Assembly (NCBI RefSeq): GCF_008107445.1
Contig: NZ_VSLD01000001.1
Coordinates: 558,001-622,000, forward strand
DNA length: 64,000 nucleotides
Reading direction: 5' to 3'
Source of the DNA: Arthrobacter echini
GTDB lineage: Bacteria > Actinomycetota > Actinomycetes > Actinomycetales > Micrococcaceae
Below, piece after piece: positions 17,237-26,222 of this stretch (positions are counted from its first letter, which is position 1; every line of letters starts with the position of its first letter). The notes under the pieces were generated by a model, which was given only the letters and a program-made list of their open reading frames with translations, was not told the DNA's origin and did no database searches. Position numbers and translations under genes: made by a program.

Positions 17237-18424
17237 ATGCTCCACCGGTCCGCCAAGGACGCCGCTGCCTCCAGCGACGCCTCGCCGGGACCGCCCCAGC
17301 GCCGCGTGCTGATCGTGGCCACAGGGCGCGACCGGGGCGCCCTCGCCGCGATCCGAGCCTTCCGCGCCGCAGGTTGGTACGTGGGAGTGGGCACCCCCGA
17401 CGGCGGGGGCGTCCTCGGCTCTTCGCGTGCCAGTCAGGCAAGCTACCGGGTACCGCGACCGCGCCATGACGGTCGGGATTTCGTCGAGGGCGTCCGGCGC
17501 GCGGCATCGTCCGGCTCGTTCGACCTCGTCTTCGGCGGCGGGGACGACTGGATGGCTGCACTCTCGGCGTACCGGGAGCAGCTCCCGCTGCCCGTGGCGC
17601 ACCCGCCGTTCGACGTCGTCGAGACCGTCCTGGACAAGATGCTCCTGGCCGATCACGCCGCAAGCGTGGGACTGGCGTCCCCTCGCACCGAACTCGCTAC
17701 GGACGAGGCGCTCGCCGGGTGGGACGGACCGGTGGTCGTCAAGTGCAAGGAGCACTGGGCACCCGACCAGACGCAGTCGCTCCGGATCGAGGCGAAACTT
17801 TTCGCCACGACCGACGACGCCGTGGCGCAGGTGGCGCGGATCCGCGCCGCCGGTGCGCAGCCGATCCTGCAGGAGGTGGTCGCGGGAAGCCTCGGCGCCC
17901 TGATCGGCGTCTTCCACGAGGGTCGGCTGCACGGACGCACGCAGCAGGTCTCCACGCGCCTCTGGCCCACCCCGAACGGCGCCTCGGCCCGCGCCTACAC
18001 CGTGCCGGTCGATGAGGATCTCAGCGCCAGGGTCGAAGCACTGCTCCGGGACCTGGGCTGGCACGGACTCGTGGAACTGCAATTCCTGACGGGTGACGAC
18101 GGCGTCCCCCACCTGATCGACTTCAACGGCAGATTCTTCGGATCGTTGGCCCTTGCCGAATCGGCGGGAGAAGGACTCGTCCGCACGTGGGCGGACCTGA
18201 CCCTCGGCGGGCCTGCACCGACGCTTCCGGATGCACGGCCGGGCCGGCGCTACTCGTGGTTGGCCGGTGACCTCCGCCGGGCACGTGTGGAACGCCGCAA
18301 CGGGCTTCTGCGCGACGTCGTCGCCTCCCTGCGCTGGGCCCTGACCGCGCAGCACAGTACCCTGAGCCTGCGCGACCCCCGACCATCGCTGGCCCTGGCC
18401 CGCGAGCGGGTCCGTCGCCGCTGA
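17237..18424 (+). CDS. ATP-grasp enzyme
   Basis: 395 aa. The N-terminal part is a pre-ATP-grasp fold (RRVLIVATGRDRGALAAIRAF) followed by the grasp domain: WDGPVVVKCKEHW supplies the ATP lysine, QEVVAGSLGALIGVF is the central strand, and LVELQFL...LIDFNGRFFGS carries the magnesium-binding Glu/Asn pair. Such proteins ligate a carboxylate to an amine or thiol and include carbamoyl-phosphate synthase-like and cell-surface-glycan modifying enzymes. The stop lies 8 bp from the stop of a convergent MurJ-like flippase, which suggests, but does not prove, a joint envelope role. No ribosome-binding site stands out at ATG 17237 apart from GAGG at 17228. Confidence 0.85.
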   Translation: MLHRSAKDAAASSDASPGPPQRRVLIVATGRDRGALAAIRAFRAAGWYVGVGTPDGGGVLGSSRASQASYRVPRPRHDGRDFVEGVRRAASSGSFDLVFGGGDDWMAALSAYREQLPLPVAHPPFDVVETVLDKMLLADHAASVGLASPRTELATDEALAGWDGPVVVKCKEHWAPDQTQSLRIEAKLFATTDDAVAQVARIRAAGAQPILQEVVAGSLGALIGVFHEGRLHGRTQQVSTRLWPTPNGASARAYTVPVDEDLSARVEALLRDLGWHGLVELQFLTGDDGVPHLIDFNGRFFGSLALAESAGEGLVRTWADLTLGGPAPTLPDARPGRRYSWLAGDLRRARVERRNGLLRDVVASLRWALTAQHSTLSLRDPRPSLALARERVRRR

Positions 18425-18432
18425 CCCGCGCC

Positions 18433-19950
18433 CTACCGGCGTCGGACCGCCCGCAGCATCTCGAGGGGGACCAGCCGCTCCGGGGCCCGGAGAAGAACCA
18501 GTCCGAAGACATAGGCCGCGAGCATCACGCCACCCAGCAGTGCACCCTCGACGAGCGCCGGTGCGGGCGGCAGGAGCGCCCCGATCACCACGCCGACCCC
18601 GATCGTCGCGCTGCCCAGCACTGCGGCCCTCACCACGAGCCCCCTGGCCGCGGCGGTGTCGACGGCCGCATGCCGCCGCGCGAGGAGCACGCCGTTCGCG
18701 AGAGCTGCTGCCATGAGTGAGGCACTCGTGGCGAGCGCGATGCCGGCGAGCCCCAGCACGGGTGCGAGCACGATGTCCCCGACCACGTTGATCACCATTG
18801 CACCGACCGAGACCACCACCGGCGCCCGCGAGTCCCCGAGCGCGTAGGAGGTGCTGACGAGCACCTGCCGCACACCCATCGCCACGAGGGCGGGGGCGTA
18901 CCAGACGATGGCGACGGCGGTGGAGCGGGCATCGCCGTCGGAGAAAGCTCCGCGCCCGTAGGCCACCTGGGCCAGCGGGACCGCGGCGACCATCAGGATG
19001 AGCGTCAGGGGCATGAGGAGGGTGATGGTCACGGACAGACCCCGCGACACCAGCCGCCTGATCTCCGGGAGATTGCCGGCGGCTGCGCCGAGCGCCGGGT
19101 AGAGCGGAACCAGGAGCGAGGCGATCAGGAGGGTCTCGGGCAGATTGACGAGCCGCCACCCGTAGGACAGGGCCGTGATCGCGCCGTCGTCGAGGGTCGA
19201 GCCGACGGCGCGGTCCACGAGCGAGTTCACATTGGAGATGGCGCTGCCCACGAGCAGCGGCGGCATGAGCCGCGCGATCTCGCGGAAGCCGGGTTGACGG
19301 AGATCGAGGCGAGGACGAACTCTCAGGCCGAGCGACCTCAGGGGCGGCAGCTGCAGCAGCAGGCGGGCCGCCGATCCCACCACGAATCCGACGGCGAGCG
19401 CCTGGACACCGTATCTCGGACCGAACAGGCCGGCAGCCGCGATCATGATGATGTTGAAGGGGACACCCTGCAGGGAGGACCAGATGACGCGCCGGTGGGC
19501 CTGCGCCACGGCAGCCAGGAGATCCGTGCCCGCGACGAGCACGGTGGCGAGCAGCATGATCCGGGTCAACGTCACCGTCAGCTCCGCCTGTGCACCCTCG
19601 AATCCGGGCGCCAGGGCCGCGGTCACGGGCCCGGCGAGCAGCCCCACGACGATCGCGCCGAGCCCCAGCACCACCATGGTCACCGTGATGGCGGTGTCGA
19701 AGCTGCGGTGGCCGCGGCACTGCTCCCCCTCGGCAGCCACCTCCCGGGCGACGACGGGCGTCACGGAACGCGCCATCGCATAGGCGATCAAGCCGAGCAC
19801 CACGTTCATCAAGCCCTGGGCCACCAGATAGGCGTCGAGCTCGGGGCCGGCGCCGTAGACGGCCGCGATGACGACGTCGCGCACAAAACCGAACACGGTG
19901 GAGACCGCTGTCAGTGCAACCACCACGACGGCGGCGCGTGAGACGCTCAT
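18433..19950 (-). CDS. MurJ-like lipid flippase (MOP superfamily)
   Basis: 505 aa with about fourteen hydrophobic helices. The N-terminus TAVSTVFGFVRDVVIAAVYG matches the start of MurJ/MviN proteins (FGFxRD near helix 1), and the protein continues with SNVNSLVDRAVGS and YGWRLVNLPETLL, which resemble the SxxxxxxxR and lipid-facing helices of the family. MurJ moves lipid II or related polyprenyl-linked intermediates across the membrane. A chromosomal murJ normally sits near the origin in actinobacteria, so this is more likely an accessory polysaccharide or teichoic precursor flippase. GGGAGG just before ATG 19950 gives the ribosome-binding site. It follows the ROK kinase with 39 bp between, suggesting one operon. 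Confidence 0.85.
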   Translation of the reverse strand: MSVSRAAVVVVALTAVSTVFGFVRDVVIAAVYGAGPELDAYLVAQGLMNVVLGLIAYAMARSVTPVVAREVAAEGEQCRGHRSFDTAITVTMVVLGLGAIVVGLLAGPVTAALAPGFEGAQAELTVTLTRIMLLATVLVAGTDLLAAVAQAHRRVIWSSLQGVPFNIIMIAAAGLFGPRYGVQALAVGFVVGSAARLLLQLPPLRSLGLRVRPRLDLRQPGFREIARLMPPLLVGSAISNVNSLVDRAVGSTLDDGAITALSYGWRLVNLPETLLIASLLVPLYPALGAAAGNLPEIRRLVSRGLSVTITLLMPLTLILMVAAVPLAQVAYGRGAFSDGDARSTAVAIVWYAPALVAMGVRQVLVSTSYALGDSRAPVVVSVGAMVINVVGDIVLAPVLGLAGIALATSASLMAAALANGVLLARRHAAVDTAAARGLVVRAAVLGSATIGVGVVIGALLPPAPALVEGALLGGVMLAAYVFGLVLLRAPERLVPLEMLRAVRRR

Positions 19951-19989
19951 CCTCCCGACCTCGCCCTGGAGCGCAGGCCGGGGTGCCGT

Positions 19990-20898
19990 TCAGCCAAGGA
20001 CGGGCGCCGGAGGCAGTGCGTCACTCGCCAGGGACAGTGCGCCCCTGACCCCCGAGCCGTCCCCGAGCTCCGGGCGCACCACGTAGCCGCTGGCGGGATC
20101 CGTCAGGGGATGGTCCGCCAGTGCTCCGCCCACCAGCAGCACCAGTTGTTCACGGACCGCCTCGAGCAGACCGGGGGTCTTCATGACACCTCCCCCTGCA
20201 ACGATCCGCTGCGGCGCTGTGGTGTAGCTGATGGTCGCCAGCAGTTGCGCCAGATAGTAGGAGGTCAGCTGCAGGGATTCTCGCTGCCGGGGACCGGGGT
20301 CAATTCCCGGTCTGCCCCAGCGGGCCTGGATCGCAGGACCGGACGCAAGACCCTCGAGGCAGTCCCCGTGGAACGGACAGACACCGCCGAAGGGATCCTC
20401 GGGGTGCCGACGGACCAACAGATGCCCCAGCTCCGGATGGGCACGCTGCGTGAACGGGGCTCCGTCCACCACGAGACCGGCGCCCACGCCTGTCCCGACC
20501 GTCACGTAGGCGAGATCGCTCACGCCCCGCCCCGCTCCGAACCGGTGCTCGCCGAGCGCGGCGCCGGTCACGTCGCTCACGAGGCGGACGGGAGTCCCGG
20601 AAGCAAGACGGAGACCCGCCAGCAGATCGGTGCCACGCCAGCCCCGTTTCGGCGTCGAGGTGATCCTGCCGAAGTGGGCCGAATCCGGGTCGACGTCGAC
20701 GGGTCCGAAGGAGGCGACGCCCACAGCGTCGAAGCGGCCGTCCACTGCCTTCGGAGCGAGGAAGTCACGGATGGCGGCGAGCGTCTGCTCGGGGGAGGTC
20801 GTGTCGATCCGTGTCTCGGCGAGGATGGTCCCGGGATCCAGCGCCTCGGCGACGGCGCAGATCACCTTGGTGCCCCCGGTCTCGATCCCGGCGATCAC
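19990..20898 (-). CDS. ROK-family sugar kinase (fructokinase-like)
   Basis: 302 aa. The N-terminal phosphate loop GIETGGTK at 4-11 is that of ROK fructokinases. GVASFGPVDV follows, and the zinc-type motif CPFHGDCLEGLASGPA with C and H residues lies around 170-185. Those are the features of bacterial fructokinases/mannokinases rather than glucokinases. It phosphorylates a hexose at O6 with ATP in the cytosol. The start is GTG 20898. It is the promoter-proximal gene of a probable pair with the MurJ-like flippase. The 205 bp upstream (20899-21103) show no convincing gene. Confidence 0.87.
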   Translation of the reverse strand: MIAGIETGGTKVICAVAEALDPGTILAETRIDTTSPEQTLAAIRDFLAPKAVDGRFDAVGVASFGPVDVDPDSAHFGRITSTPKRGWRGTDLLAGLRLASGTPVRLVSDVTGAALGEHRFGAGRGVSDLAYVTVGTGVGAGLVVDGAPFTQRAHPELGHLLVRRHPEDPFGGVCPFHGDCLEGLASGPAIQARWGRPGIDPGPRQRESLQLTSYYLAQLLATISYTTAPQRIVAGGGVMKTPGLLEAVREQLVLLVGGALADHPLTDPASGYVVRPELGDGSGVRGALSLASDALPPAPVLG

Positions 20899-21103
20899 AG
20901 CGCTGCCCGGCTGCCGTTCGCGGCCCGGGGGCTCCTCGACGCGGCGGCGCAGCGATGCCCGCCGTCGAAGGCGTTCAGAGGCAGTGTGTCAGGGGTCCGG
21001 GACATGGGCATCCTCATGGGGTTCGGCGGTGTGGTCGGATCCATCCTCCCACTCGCCCGGCGGCCCCATGGCGTGCCGGCAGCGCTCCCGGATGCCCTGC
21101 CGG

Positions 21104-21913
21104 CTACCGGGTCGCTGCAGGGGCCTGCTGGCATCGTGGGCACCACCAGGTCCGGCGTCGGCCGGGATCATTCGGGACCTCCGCCCTGACCTGGACGGTG
21201 GTCCCGCAGCGCAGGCAGGGCCGCCCGGCACGTCCGGCCACCCAGTGCTGCTCGCCGCGCCGTGTGTTCCCCGTGGTGACCTGGTGCGCTCCGGGCTGCG
21301 TCGCCGAGAAGCGCAGGCACCGTGCTCCGAGGGCCACCAGCGCAGGCGCGTCGACGTCCGCCATCACCGTGTCCGGGTGGACACCGCGCAGGAAGCAGAG
21401 CTCGTTGGCCCAGAGGTTGCCGAAGCCTGCCACTCTGCGCTGGTCGAGGAGTGCGGCCACCACACGCTCCCCCGGAGTGCTCGCGAGCCTCCGGGCAGCC
21501 TCCGCCGCCGACCAGTCGGCCCGCAGCGGATCGGGTCCGAGGTGCCCCACGACGTCGCCCTCGGACCGCGTGTCCAGCAGCTCGACGACCGGCAGGTTCA
21601 ATCCGTAGGCCGTGGGCCCGTGCCCCACGGCGAGGATGACCCGCGCCTCGGGCAACAGGCGCGACGGCAGTCTCCGACCCGGGGCGGTCACGGTCCACGA
21701 CCCCTGCATGCGCAGATGGGTATGGAGGGTGAGACCGCCGTCGAACCGGGTCAGCAGATGCTTGCCGTGCGTGGCGTGCTCCAGCACCCGCAGACCGTCG
21801 AGGGCGTCGGTCGCATGCGCCGGCACCCGCAGGTCCCCCCGGCTCAGCGTCCGGTCGTCGAGCGATCTCCTCAGGCGCGCGGCGAGCCGGAAGACGCTGT
21901 CACCCTCAGGCAT
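21104..21913 (-). CDS. Nei/Fpg-family DNA glycosylase-AP lyase
   Basis: 269 aa. It begins MPEGDSV; after Met removal P1 is the Schiff-base nucleophile and E2 the catalytic acid of Fpg/Nei enzymes. The region GKHLLTRFDGGLTLHTHLRMQGSW holds the catalytic lysine and the H2TH approach, VAGFGNLWANELCF is the conserved helix-two-turn-helix, and the C-terminal zinc finger is CLRCGTT...WWCPRCQ with four cysteines. PEGD rather than PELPE fits the Nei (endonuclease VIII, oxidised pyrimidine) branch of actinobacteria. The in-frame extension to 21979 is rejected because conserved sequence starts at MPEG. GGAGG lies upstream at 21916-21920 (read on the minus strand). Confidence 0.92.
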   Translation of the reverse strand: MPEGDSVFRLAARLRRSLDDRTLSRGDLRVPAHATDALDGLRVLEHATHGKHLLTRFDGGLTLHTHLRMQGSWTVTAPGRRLPSRLLPEARVILAVGHGPTAYGLNLPVVELLDTRSEGDVVGHLGPDPLRADWSAAEAARRLASTPGERVVAALLDQRRVAGFGNLWANELCFLRGVHPDTVMADVDAPALVALGARCLRFSATQPGAHQVTTGNTRRGEQHWVAGRAGRPCLRCGTTVQVRAEVPNDPGRRRTWWCPRCQQAPAATR

Positions 21914-22106
21914 CAGGCCTCCCTCCACGACGTCGGGCGACAGATTAGCGTCCGGCACCGACAGACGGAACGACGCCACGGATCAGCCGCCGCTTCCGTT
22001 ATCGATCGGTGCCGGATACGCTGTTGATTCGTCGGACTCGTCCGGCGTGCGCGGTCCAGAAGCGGGCCCGATTCTCGTGTCATCGCCGTACCGGAGAACA
22101 GGGCCC

Positions 22107-22358
22107 ATGAGCACCAGACTGACGCCATCCGAAGACTTCCCCCAGGACCTCTCCGCACTCGAACTGCCCGAGGTCGAGGTCCTCAACAGCAAGATCCATC
22201 GCGAACTCGATTACGAGTACGTCCACGACGGCGAACCGTCCATGGAGACGGAGATCCGCCAGGAGGAGCTCGCCGAGGAACTGAACCGGCGCGAGCACCA
22301 GCCCCAATCCACGTCCGTCCTCTCGGATGTGGTCCGGCCGCTCCTGCGCTCCTCCTGA
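22107..22358 (+). CDS. Conserved small acidic protein (83 aa)
   Basis: 83 aa, strongly acidic and charged, no membrane helix. The core ELPEVEVLNSKIHRELDYEY and MEMETEIRQEELAEELNRRE-like helix (actual text from residue 50 on) suggest a mostly helical protein. ATG 22107 has GGAGAA nine bases upstream; the longer upstream frame is a shadow. A TACGCT at 22016-22021 is a distant promoter candidate. A weak hairpin of GGCGCG/CGCGCC follows at 22359-22378. I do not recognise a named family. Confidence 0.6.
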   Translation: MSTRLTPSEDFPQDLSALELPEVEVLNSKIHRELDYEYVHDGEPSMETEIRQEELAEELNRREHQPQSTSVLSDVVRPLLRSS

Positions 22359-22430
22359 GGCGCGGACGGCCACGCGCCGACGCCATGGTCTAGATTCAGA
22401 GGGAACGCAGTCCATCGGAGGGAGAACGGC

Positions 22431-22865
22431 ATGAAGAACAAACTGGTTTTCACCGCAGGAATGGCGGCCGGGTTCGTCCTGGGAGCCCGCGCGGGCAGGG
22501 ACAGCTACGAGCAGATCAAGACCAAGGCGCAGGAGCTGTGGGGCAACCCGAAGGTCCAGGAGACCGTGAGCTCCACCGCCGAGACGATCAAGAACAAGGC
22601 GCCGGAGGTCCAGGACGCCGTCAAGGACGGCCTCAAGAACATCGGGTCCGACGACGACGGCGCGAAGGCGCCCCAGAAGTCGGGCAAGGACTCCTCCGCC
22701 ACCGGGAAGTCCCCCTCGGACACCTCGGCGACCTCCGGCAACGCCACCACCGGCACCGGGACCACCGGGACGGGGACGGGACCAAGCGGTGGCGATCCCC
22801 GGACCATCGAGGACACCCCGTTCACGGCGCAGGACGAGGATACCCGCCCCGACCTCGGGCAGTAG
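22431..22865 (+). CDS. YtxH-like general-stress-type protein
   Basis: 144 aa. A single N-terminal helix (LVFTAGMAAGFVLGARAG) is followed by RDSYEQIKTKAQELW and an amphipathic Lys/Glu helix, then a Ser/Thr/Gly-rich disordered tail. This is the layout of YtxH-domain and related stress-induced membrane-tethered proteins of Gram-positive bacteria. A TAGATT hexamer at 22391-22396 and GGAGGGAG before ATG 22431 provide promoter and ribosome-binding site. A 40-bp perfect palindrome terminator (22881-22920) follows. Role unknown; stress protection by coating DNA or membrane is speculation. Confidence 0.7.
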   Translation: MKNKLVFTAGMAAGFVLGARAGRDSYEQIKTKAQELWGNPKVQETVSSTAETIKNKAPEVQDAVKDGLKNIGSDDDGAKAPQKSGKDSSATGKSPSDTSATSGNATTGTGTTGTGTGPSGGDPRTIEDTPFTAQDEDTRPDLGQ

Positions 22866-22880
22866 CACCAGCAGTCGTGC

Positions 22881-22920
22881 ATGACCGAGGGCCCCGACAC
22901 GTGTCGGGGCCCTCGGTCAT
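22881..22920. terminator. 40-bp perfect palindrome, bidirectional terminator
   Basis: The 20 bases 22881-22900 (starting ATGACCGAGG) are the exact reverse complement of 22901-22920. It lies between the YtxH-like gene and the convergent malQ, so it can terminate transcription from both sides. It has no unpaired loop in DNA form; RNA would form an approximately 18-bp stem. Confidence 0.75.
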
Positions 22921-22936
22921 GGTCCGGCCGGTCAGG

Positions 22937-25084
22937 TCAGGTCGAGGGAGGCAACCCCAGCGCGGCGACGAGCGACGCGAAGCGCCGATTCCCTGCGAGA
23001 TCCCCGGCGAGGACCACGTGTCCGTCCGCATCCGCCAGCGGGATCCGCCAGTTCGGGTACTCGTCGTTGGTCCCTGGCTGGTTCTGCGTGCGGCGCTCAC
23101 CCACCGCATCGGCGAGTGCGACGCCGAGCAGGACCGACGGGGTCAGGCCGATGAAGCCGTGCAGCGCCTCGACGGTCTGCTGCAATCCCGGCACGTCACC
23201 GACCAGCAGGCCGCGCTCACGCAGGAGGCCGAGGAACTTCTCCTGGACGGCGCGATCCTCCGCCCGCTCCTCCTCGACGGGACGACTGAGCAGACCGAGC
23301 TCCTCCCGCAGCACCACGTGCTCACCCTCCAGGTAGCCGGCGCTCGGCGGCAGATCGTGCACGGTCACGGTGGTCAGGCATGCGGCACGGTACGCCTCGG
23401 GCGGCAGCGGACCGTCGTCGTCCTGCTCGAACCAGAGGATCGACGTGCCGAAGATCCCGCGCTCACCGAGATACTCCTGGACCCCTGGCTCGAAGACGCC
23501 GAGGTCCTCGCCGATCACGATCGCACCCGCCCGTTCCGCTTCCAGCGCCAGGATGCCGATGAGTGCCCTGTGGTCGTAGTAGACGTAGGCCCCCGCGCCG
23601 GGTGCCTGGCCCTGCGGGATCCACCACAGTCGGAACAGTCCGAGGATGTGATCCACCCGGATCCCTCCGGCGTGGGTGAGGATGTTGCGGAGCATGTCGC
23701 GGAAGGCTGCGTACCCGGAGGCGGCCAGGCGCTCAGGATGCCACGGCGGCTGGCTCCAGTCCTGGCCGTGCTGGTTGAACATGTCCGGCGGGGCACCCAC
23801 GCTGATCCCGGCAGCCAGGACCTCCTGCAGCGCCCAGGCGTCGGCTCCGCTCGGGTGCACGCCGACGGCGAGATCGTGCACCACGCCGATCGACATGCCT
23901 GCGTCCTCGGCGGCACGCTGGGCCCGCTGCAACTGCTCGTCCAGGAGCCACTGGACCCACTCGTGGAACTCGATGCGCACCGCGTGGCGTTCCGCGGTCC
24001 GCCGTGCTGCCGGCGAACCCGGTCGGCCGACGTCGTCCCACGCTGCCGCGCCCGGCTCCAGCGTCTCGGCAAGGGCGGACCAGAGGGCAAAATCACCGAG
24101 TCCCTGACCCTGGCGCGCACGGTAGGCGTCGAAGGCGTGCCGGCGCTGGTCGGCACGCTCGACGGCGAACAGGAGCTCGAGCGCCTCCAGCTTCGCGGCG
24201 TAGGACGGATCCCGGTCGAGCAGGCCGGCGGTGGTGTTGGCGTCGGCGAACGATGCCGCGAGATCGTCCACGCGGGCGCGGGCAGCGCGGTCCAGGAGGG
24301 CGTACTCGGGGATGTCCTCGATGCGCAGGTAGAGGGGGTGGAAGAAGCGGCGCGTGGTGGGCAGGTAGGGGGAGGGCTCCACCGGAGGCTTCGGTTCCGC
24401 GGCATGGAGGGGATTGACCAGGACGAAGCCGCCACCCTGGTCTGCCGTGGTGCGGGCTATCTGCCCGAGGTCGGCGAGATCGCCGATCCCCCAGGACTCC
24501 GCCGAGCGCACGGAGTAGAGCTGGGCCATGAGCCCCCACGTGCGGCGATCCATGAGCGCTGCCGTGGTGCTGAGGCGGTCCGGGGTGACCACGAAGGTGC
24601 ACCACGAGTCCTCGCCGTCCACCCGGGCGTGGAGCGTGTGCCAGCCGAGTGGCAGCTCCTCCGGGAGCACGGCCTCCCGGCGCTCCCGCTCCTGTCCGTC
24701 GACGGTTCTGCTCAGCGTCGCGGCGCCGACCCTCCCGTCGTGACGGACGCCGTCCTCGTCGACGGCCCAGACCTCCACCGCGGCGCCGGACGGCACATGG
24801 AGGGCCACGGGATCGGTGTCGCTCCGGCGGACCACGACGACGGCGGGGAGGACGGAGCGCCATTCCCTGAGCTGCGCATCCTCCAGGGCACGTTCGATCC
24901 GGGCAGCGGAGGAGGCGTCGACCCCCAGTGCGGCGAGCACCAGGACGAGGGTCTCCGGGGCCACGTAGGCGGGCTCACCGTCCCACCCCTTGAAGGTGGT
25001 TGCCACCCGGTGTGCGGCGGCGAGCTGCTCGAGGAGCGGAGGGCTGGACGGGGCGGCGTCCTGGTACTGGGTGGTGTCGGCCAT
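22937..25084 (-). CDS. malQ: 4-alpha-glucanotransferase (amylomaltase, GH77)
   Basis: 715 aa, a normal length for actinobacterial MalQ. It disproportionates malto-oligosaccharides, releasing glucose and longer chains, in the cytosol. The GH77 catalytic elements are visible: the nucleophile Asp in GGIRVDHILG, the acid/base Glu in IGEDLG, and the transition-state Asp in TVHDLPPSAGYL. The N-terminal ~150 residues form an extra beta-sandwich domain typical of this branch. It starts at ATG 25084, six bases after TAGATT (25091-25096 read on minus), without ribosome-binding site, so it is probably leaderless. With GH13 (42609) and GH15 (50609) genes it implies alpha-glucan or trehalose metabolism, although these are not linked in one operon. 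Confidence 0.95.
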   Translation of the reverse strand: MADTTQYQDAAPSSPPLLEQLAAAHRVATTFKGWDGEPAYVAPETLVLVLAALGVDASSAARIERALEDAQLREWRSVLPAVVVVRRSDTDPVALHVPSGAAVEVWAVDEDGVRHDGRVGAATLSRTVDGQERERREAVLPEELPLGWHTLHARVDGEDSWCTFVVTPDRLSTTAALMDRRTWGLMAQLYSVRSAESWGIGDLADLGQIARTTADQGGGFVLVNPLHAAEPKPPVEPSPYLPTTRRFFHPLYLRIEDIPEYALLDRAARARVDDLAASFADANTTAGLLDRDPSYAAKLEALELLFAVERADQRRHAFDAYRARQGQGLGDFALWSALAETLEPGAAAWDDVGRPGSPAARRTAERHAVRIEFHEWVQWLLDEQLQRAQRAAEDAGMSIGVVHDLAVGVHPSGADAWALQEVLAAGISVGAPPDMFNQHGQDWSQPPWHPERLAASGYAAFRDMLRNILTHAGGIRVDHILGLFRLWWIPQGQAPGAGAYVYYDHRALIGILALEAERAGAIVIGEDLGVFEPGVQEYLGERGIFGTSILWFEQDDDGPLPPEAYRAACLTTVTVHDLPPSAGYLEGEHVVLREELGLLSRPVEEERAEDRAVQEKFLGLLRERGLLVGDVPGLQQTVEALHGFIGLTPSVLLGVALADAVGERRTQNQPGTNDEYPNWRIPLADADGHVVLAGDLAGNRRFASLVAALGLPPST

Positions 25085-25191
25085 GCCTTCAATCTAGGCG
25101 AGCAGGAGCCAGGCGTGTAGTCGGCCGTCCGCCCGGTGCCCGGAGGGGACGCCATACCTGCACCCGGATACCGCTGCGGTCTCCGGCGGAC

Positions 25192-26199
25192 CTAGCGGAC
25201 GGGCCCGGACCTGAGGAAGTCCACGTGCATCGCGGTCTGGCTGAGTGCGGACAGCAGGTGCAGGCCGTGCAGACCGTCCCAGCCCGCCGTCCAGGTCAGG
25301 CGGGAGGCGATGTCCCAGATGGGCGGGTCCTCGGATCCCGGCGCGGTCTCCTCGAGGATCGCCCCGACGTCCTGTGTGCGTGCCAGATGATGATCGCGGC
25401 AGGCACGGGCCCTGTCACCGAGACCCCGGAACCGGTGGCCGTGGCCCGGGAGCGCCTCGTAGTCGCCGTAGGGCTCCAATAGCTCCACCGACGCGATGTA
25501 GTCCGCGAGGGGATTCGACGCCGTCGTGCCGCCGAGGCCCAGCCCGGGGAAGACCGTCGGCAGCACGTGGTCACCCGTGAAGAGCAGTTCGTGGTCGTCG
25601 TCGCGCAGGCAGATGTGGCCTGCGGTGTGCCCGGGTGTCGCCATCACCTCGATCCGGCGACCCGGGACGTCCAGGATGTCGCCGTGGGCCAGACCGTGGT
25701 CCACGGCCATCGCGAGTCCCTCGGGTGAGCGATCGACGAAGCGGAGGAGTTCTCGCCGTTCGCCGTCCGGGACACCCCAGCCCTCCAGGCGTCCGAGCGC
25801 CTCGTCGGGGTCCAGCAGGCGCGTGCTGTGCTCCTCGAGCACCTGCCGCTCCACACCGTGCAGCGCGAAGCCGGCTCCTGACCCGGCGCGGAGGCGGGCT
25901 GCCAGACCCACGTGGTCGGGATGCAGATGGGTGCCCGTGATACCGGTGACAGCGCTGACGCCGCCGCGATCGGGCGCAAGCTCACGGAGCACCGACTCCA
26001 GCCGCGCCCAGTTGGCGTCGGAGTCCCAACCGGGATCGATAACGTGGATGCCGCCGTCGTCACCCCGCAGCAGATAGGCGACGGAGTATGCGAGATGGCC
26101 GCCGGGCATCGGCTGCGCCAGCGCCCAGACGCCCTCGCGTATCTCCTCCAACGCAGGCATCCCACCGCCCTCGGGGACGGTGGGATGCTGTTCGCTCAT
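25192..26199 (-). CDS. MBL-fold metallo-hydrolase
   Basis: 335 aa. The zinc-binding motif THLHPDH is present with further ligands in TPGHTAGH, LFTGDHV and PGHGH, all of the metallo-beta-lactamase fold. This hydrolase group includes glyoxalase-II-like and lactonase enzymes; the extended C-terminus of about 100 residues sets it in a hydroxyacylglutathione-hydrolase-like branch. No signal peptide, so it is cytosolic; substrate unknown. ATG 26199 is preferred over ATG 26205 because GAGG lies seven bases before it. It is downstream of the transporter small subunit gene with 23 bp between and may be the last gene of that operon. Confidence 0.85.
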   Translation of the reverse strand: MSEQHPTVPEGGGMPALEEIREGVWALAQPMPGGHLAYSVAYLLRGDDGGIHVIDPGWDSDANWARLESVLRELAPDRGGVSAVTGITGTHLHPDHVGLAARLRAGSGAGFALHGVERQVLEEHSTRLLDPDEALGRLEGWGVPDGERRELLRFVDRSPEGLAMAVDHGLAHGDILDVPGRRIEVMATPGHTAGHICLRDDDHELLFTGDHVLPTVFPGLGLGGTTASNPLADYIASVELLEPYGDYEALPGHGHRFRGLGDRARACRDHHLARTQDVGAILEETAPGSEDPPIWDIASRLTWTAGWDGLHGLHLLSALSQTAMHVDFLRSGPVR

Positions 26200-26222
26200 T
26201 GCCATGCCTCGACCCGGTGGTC

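Noticed and set aside
17165-19720. Minus-strand ORF of 851 codons
   Set aside because: It overlaps both the ATP-grasp and flippase genes in another frame, and its Arg/Ala/Gly-rich sequence has no domains.
20899-21103. Candidate gene between the ROK kinase and the DNA glycosylase
   Set aside because: The frames here give low-complexity Pro/Arg/Ala peptides without start signals.
22538-25120. Plus-strand ORF of 860 codons antisense to malQ
   Set aside because: The minus strand encodes a full GH77 enzyme with all catalytic residues; the antisense frame has none.
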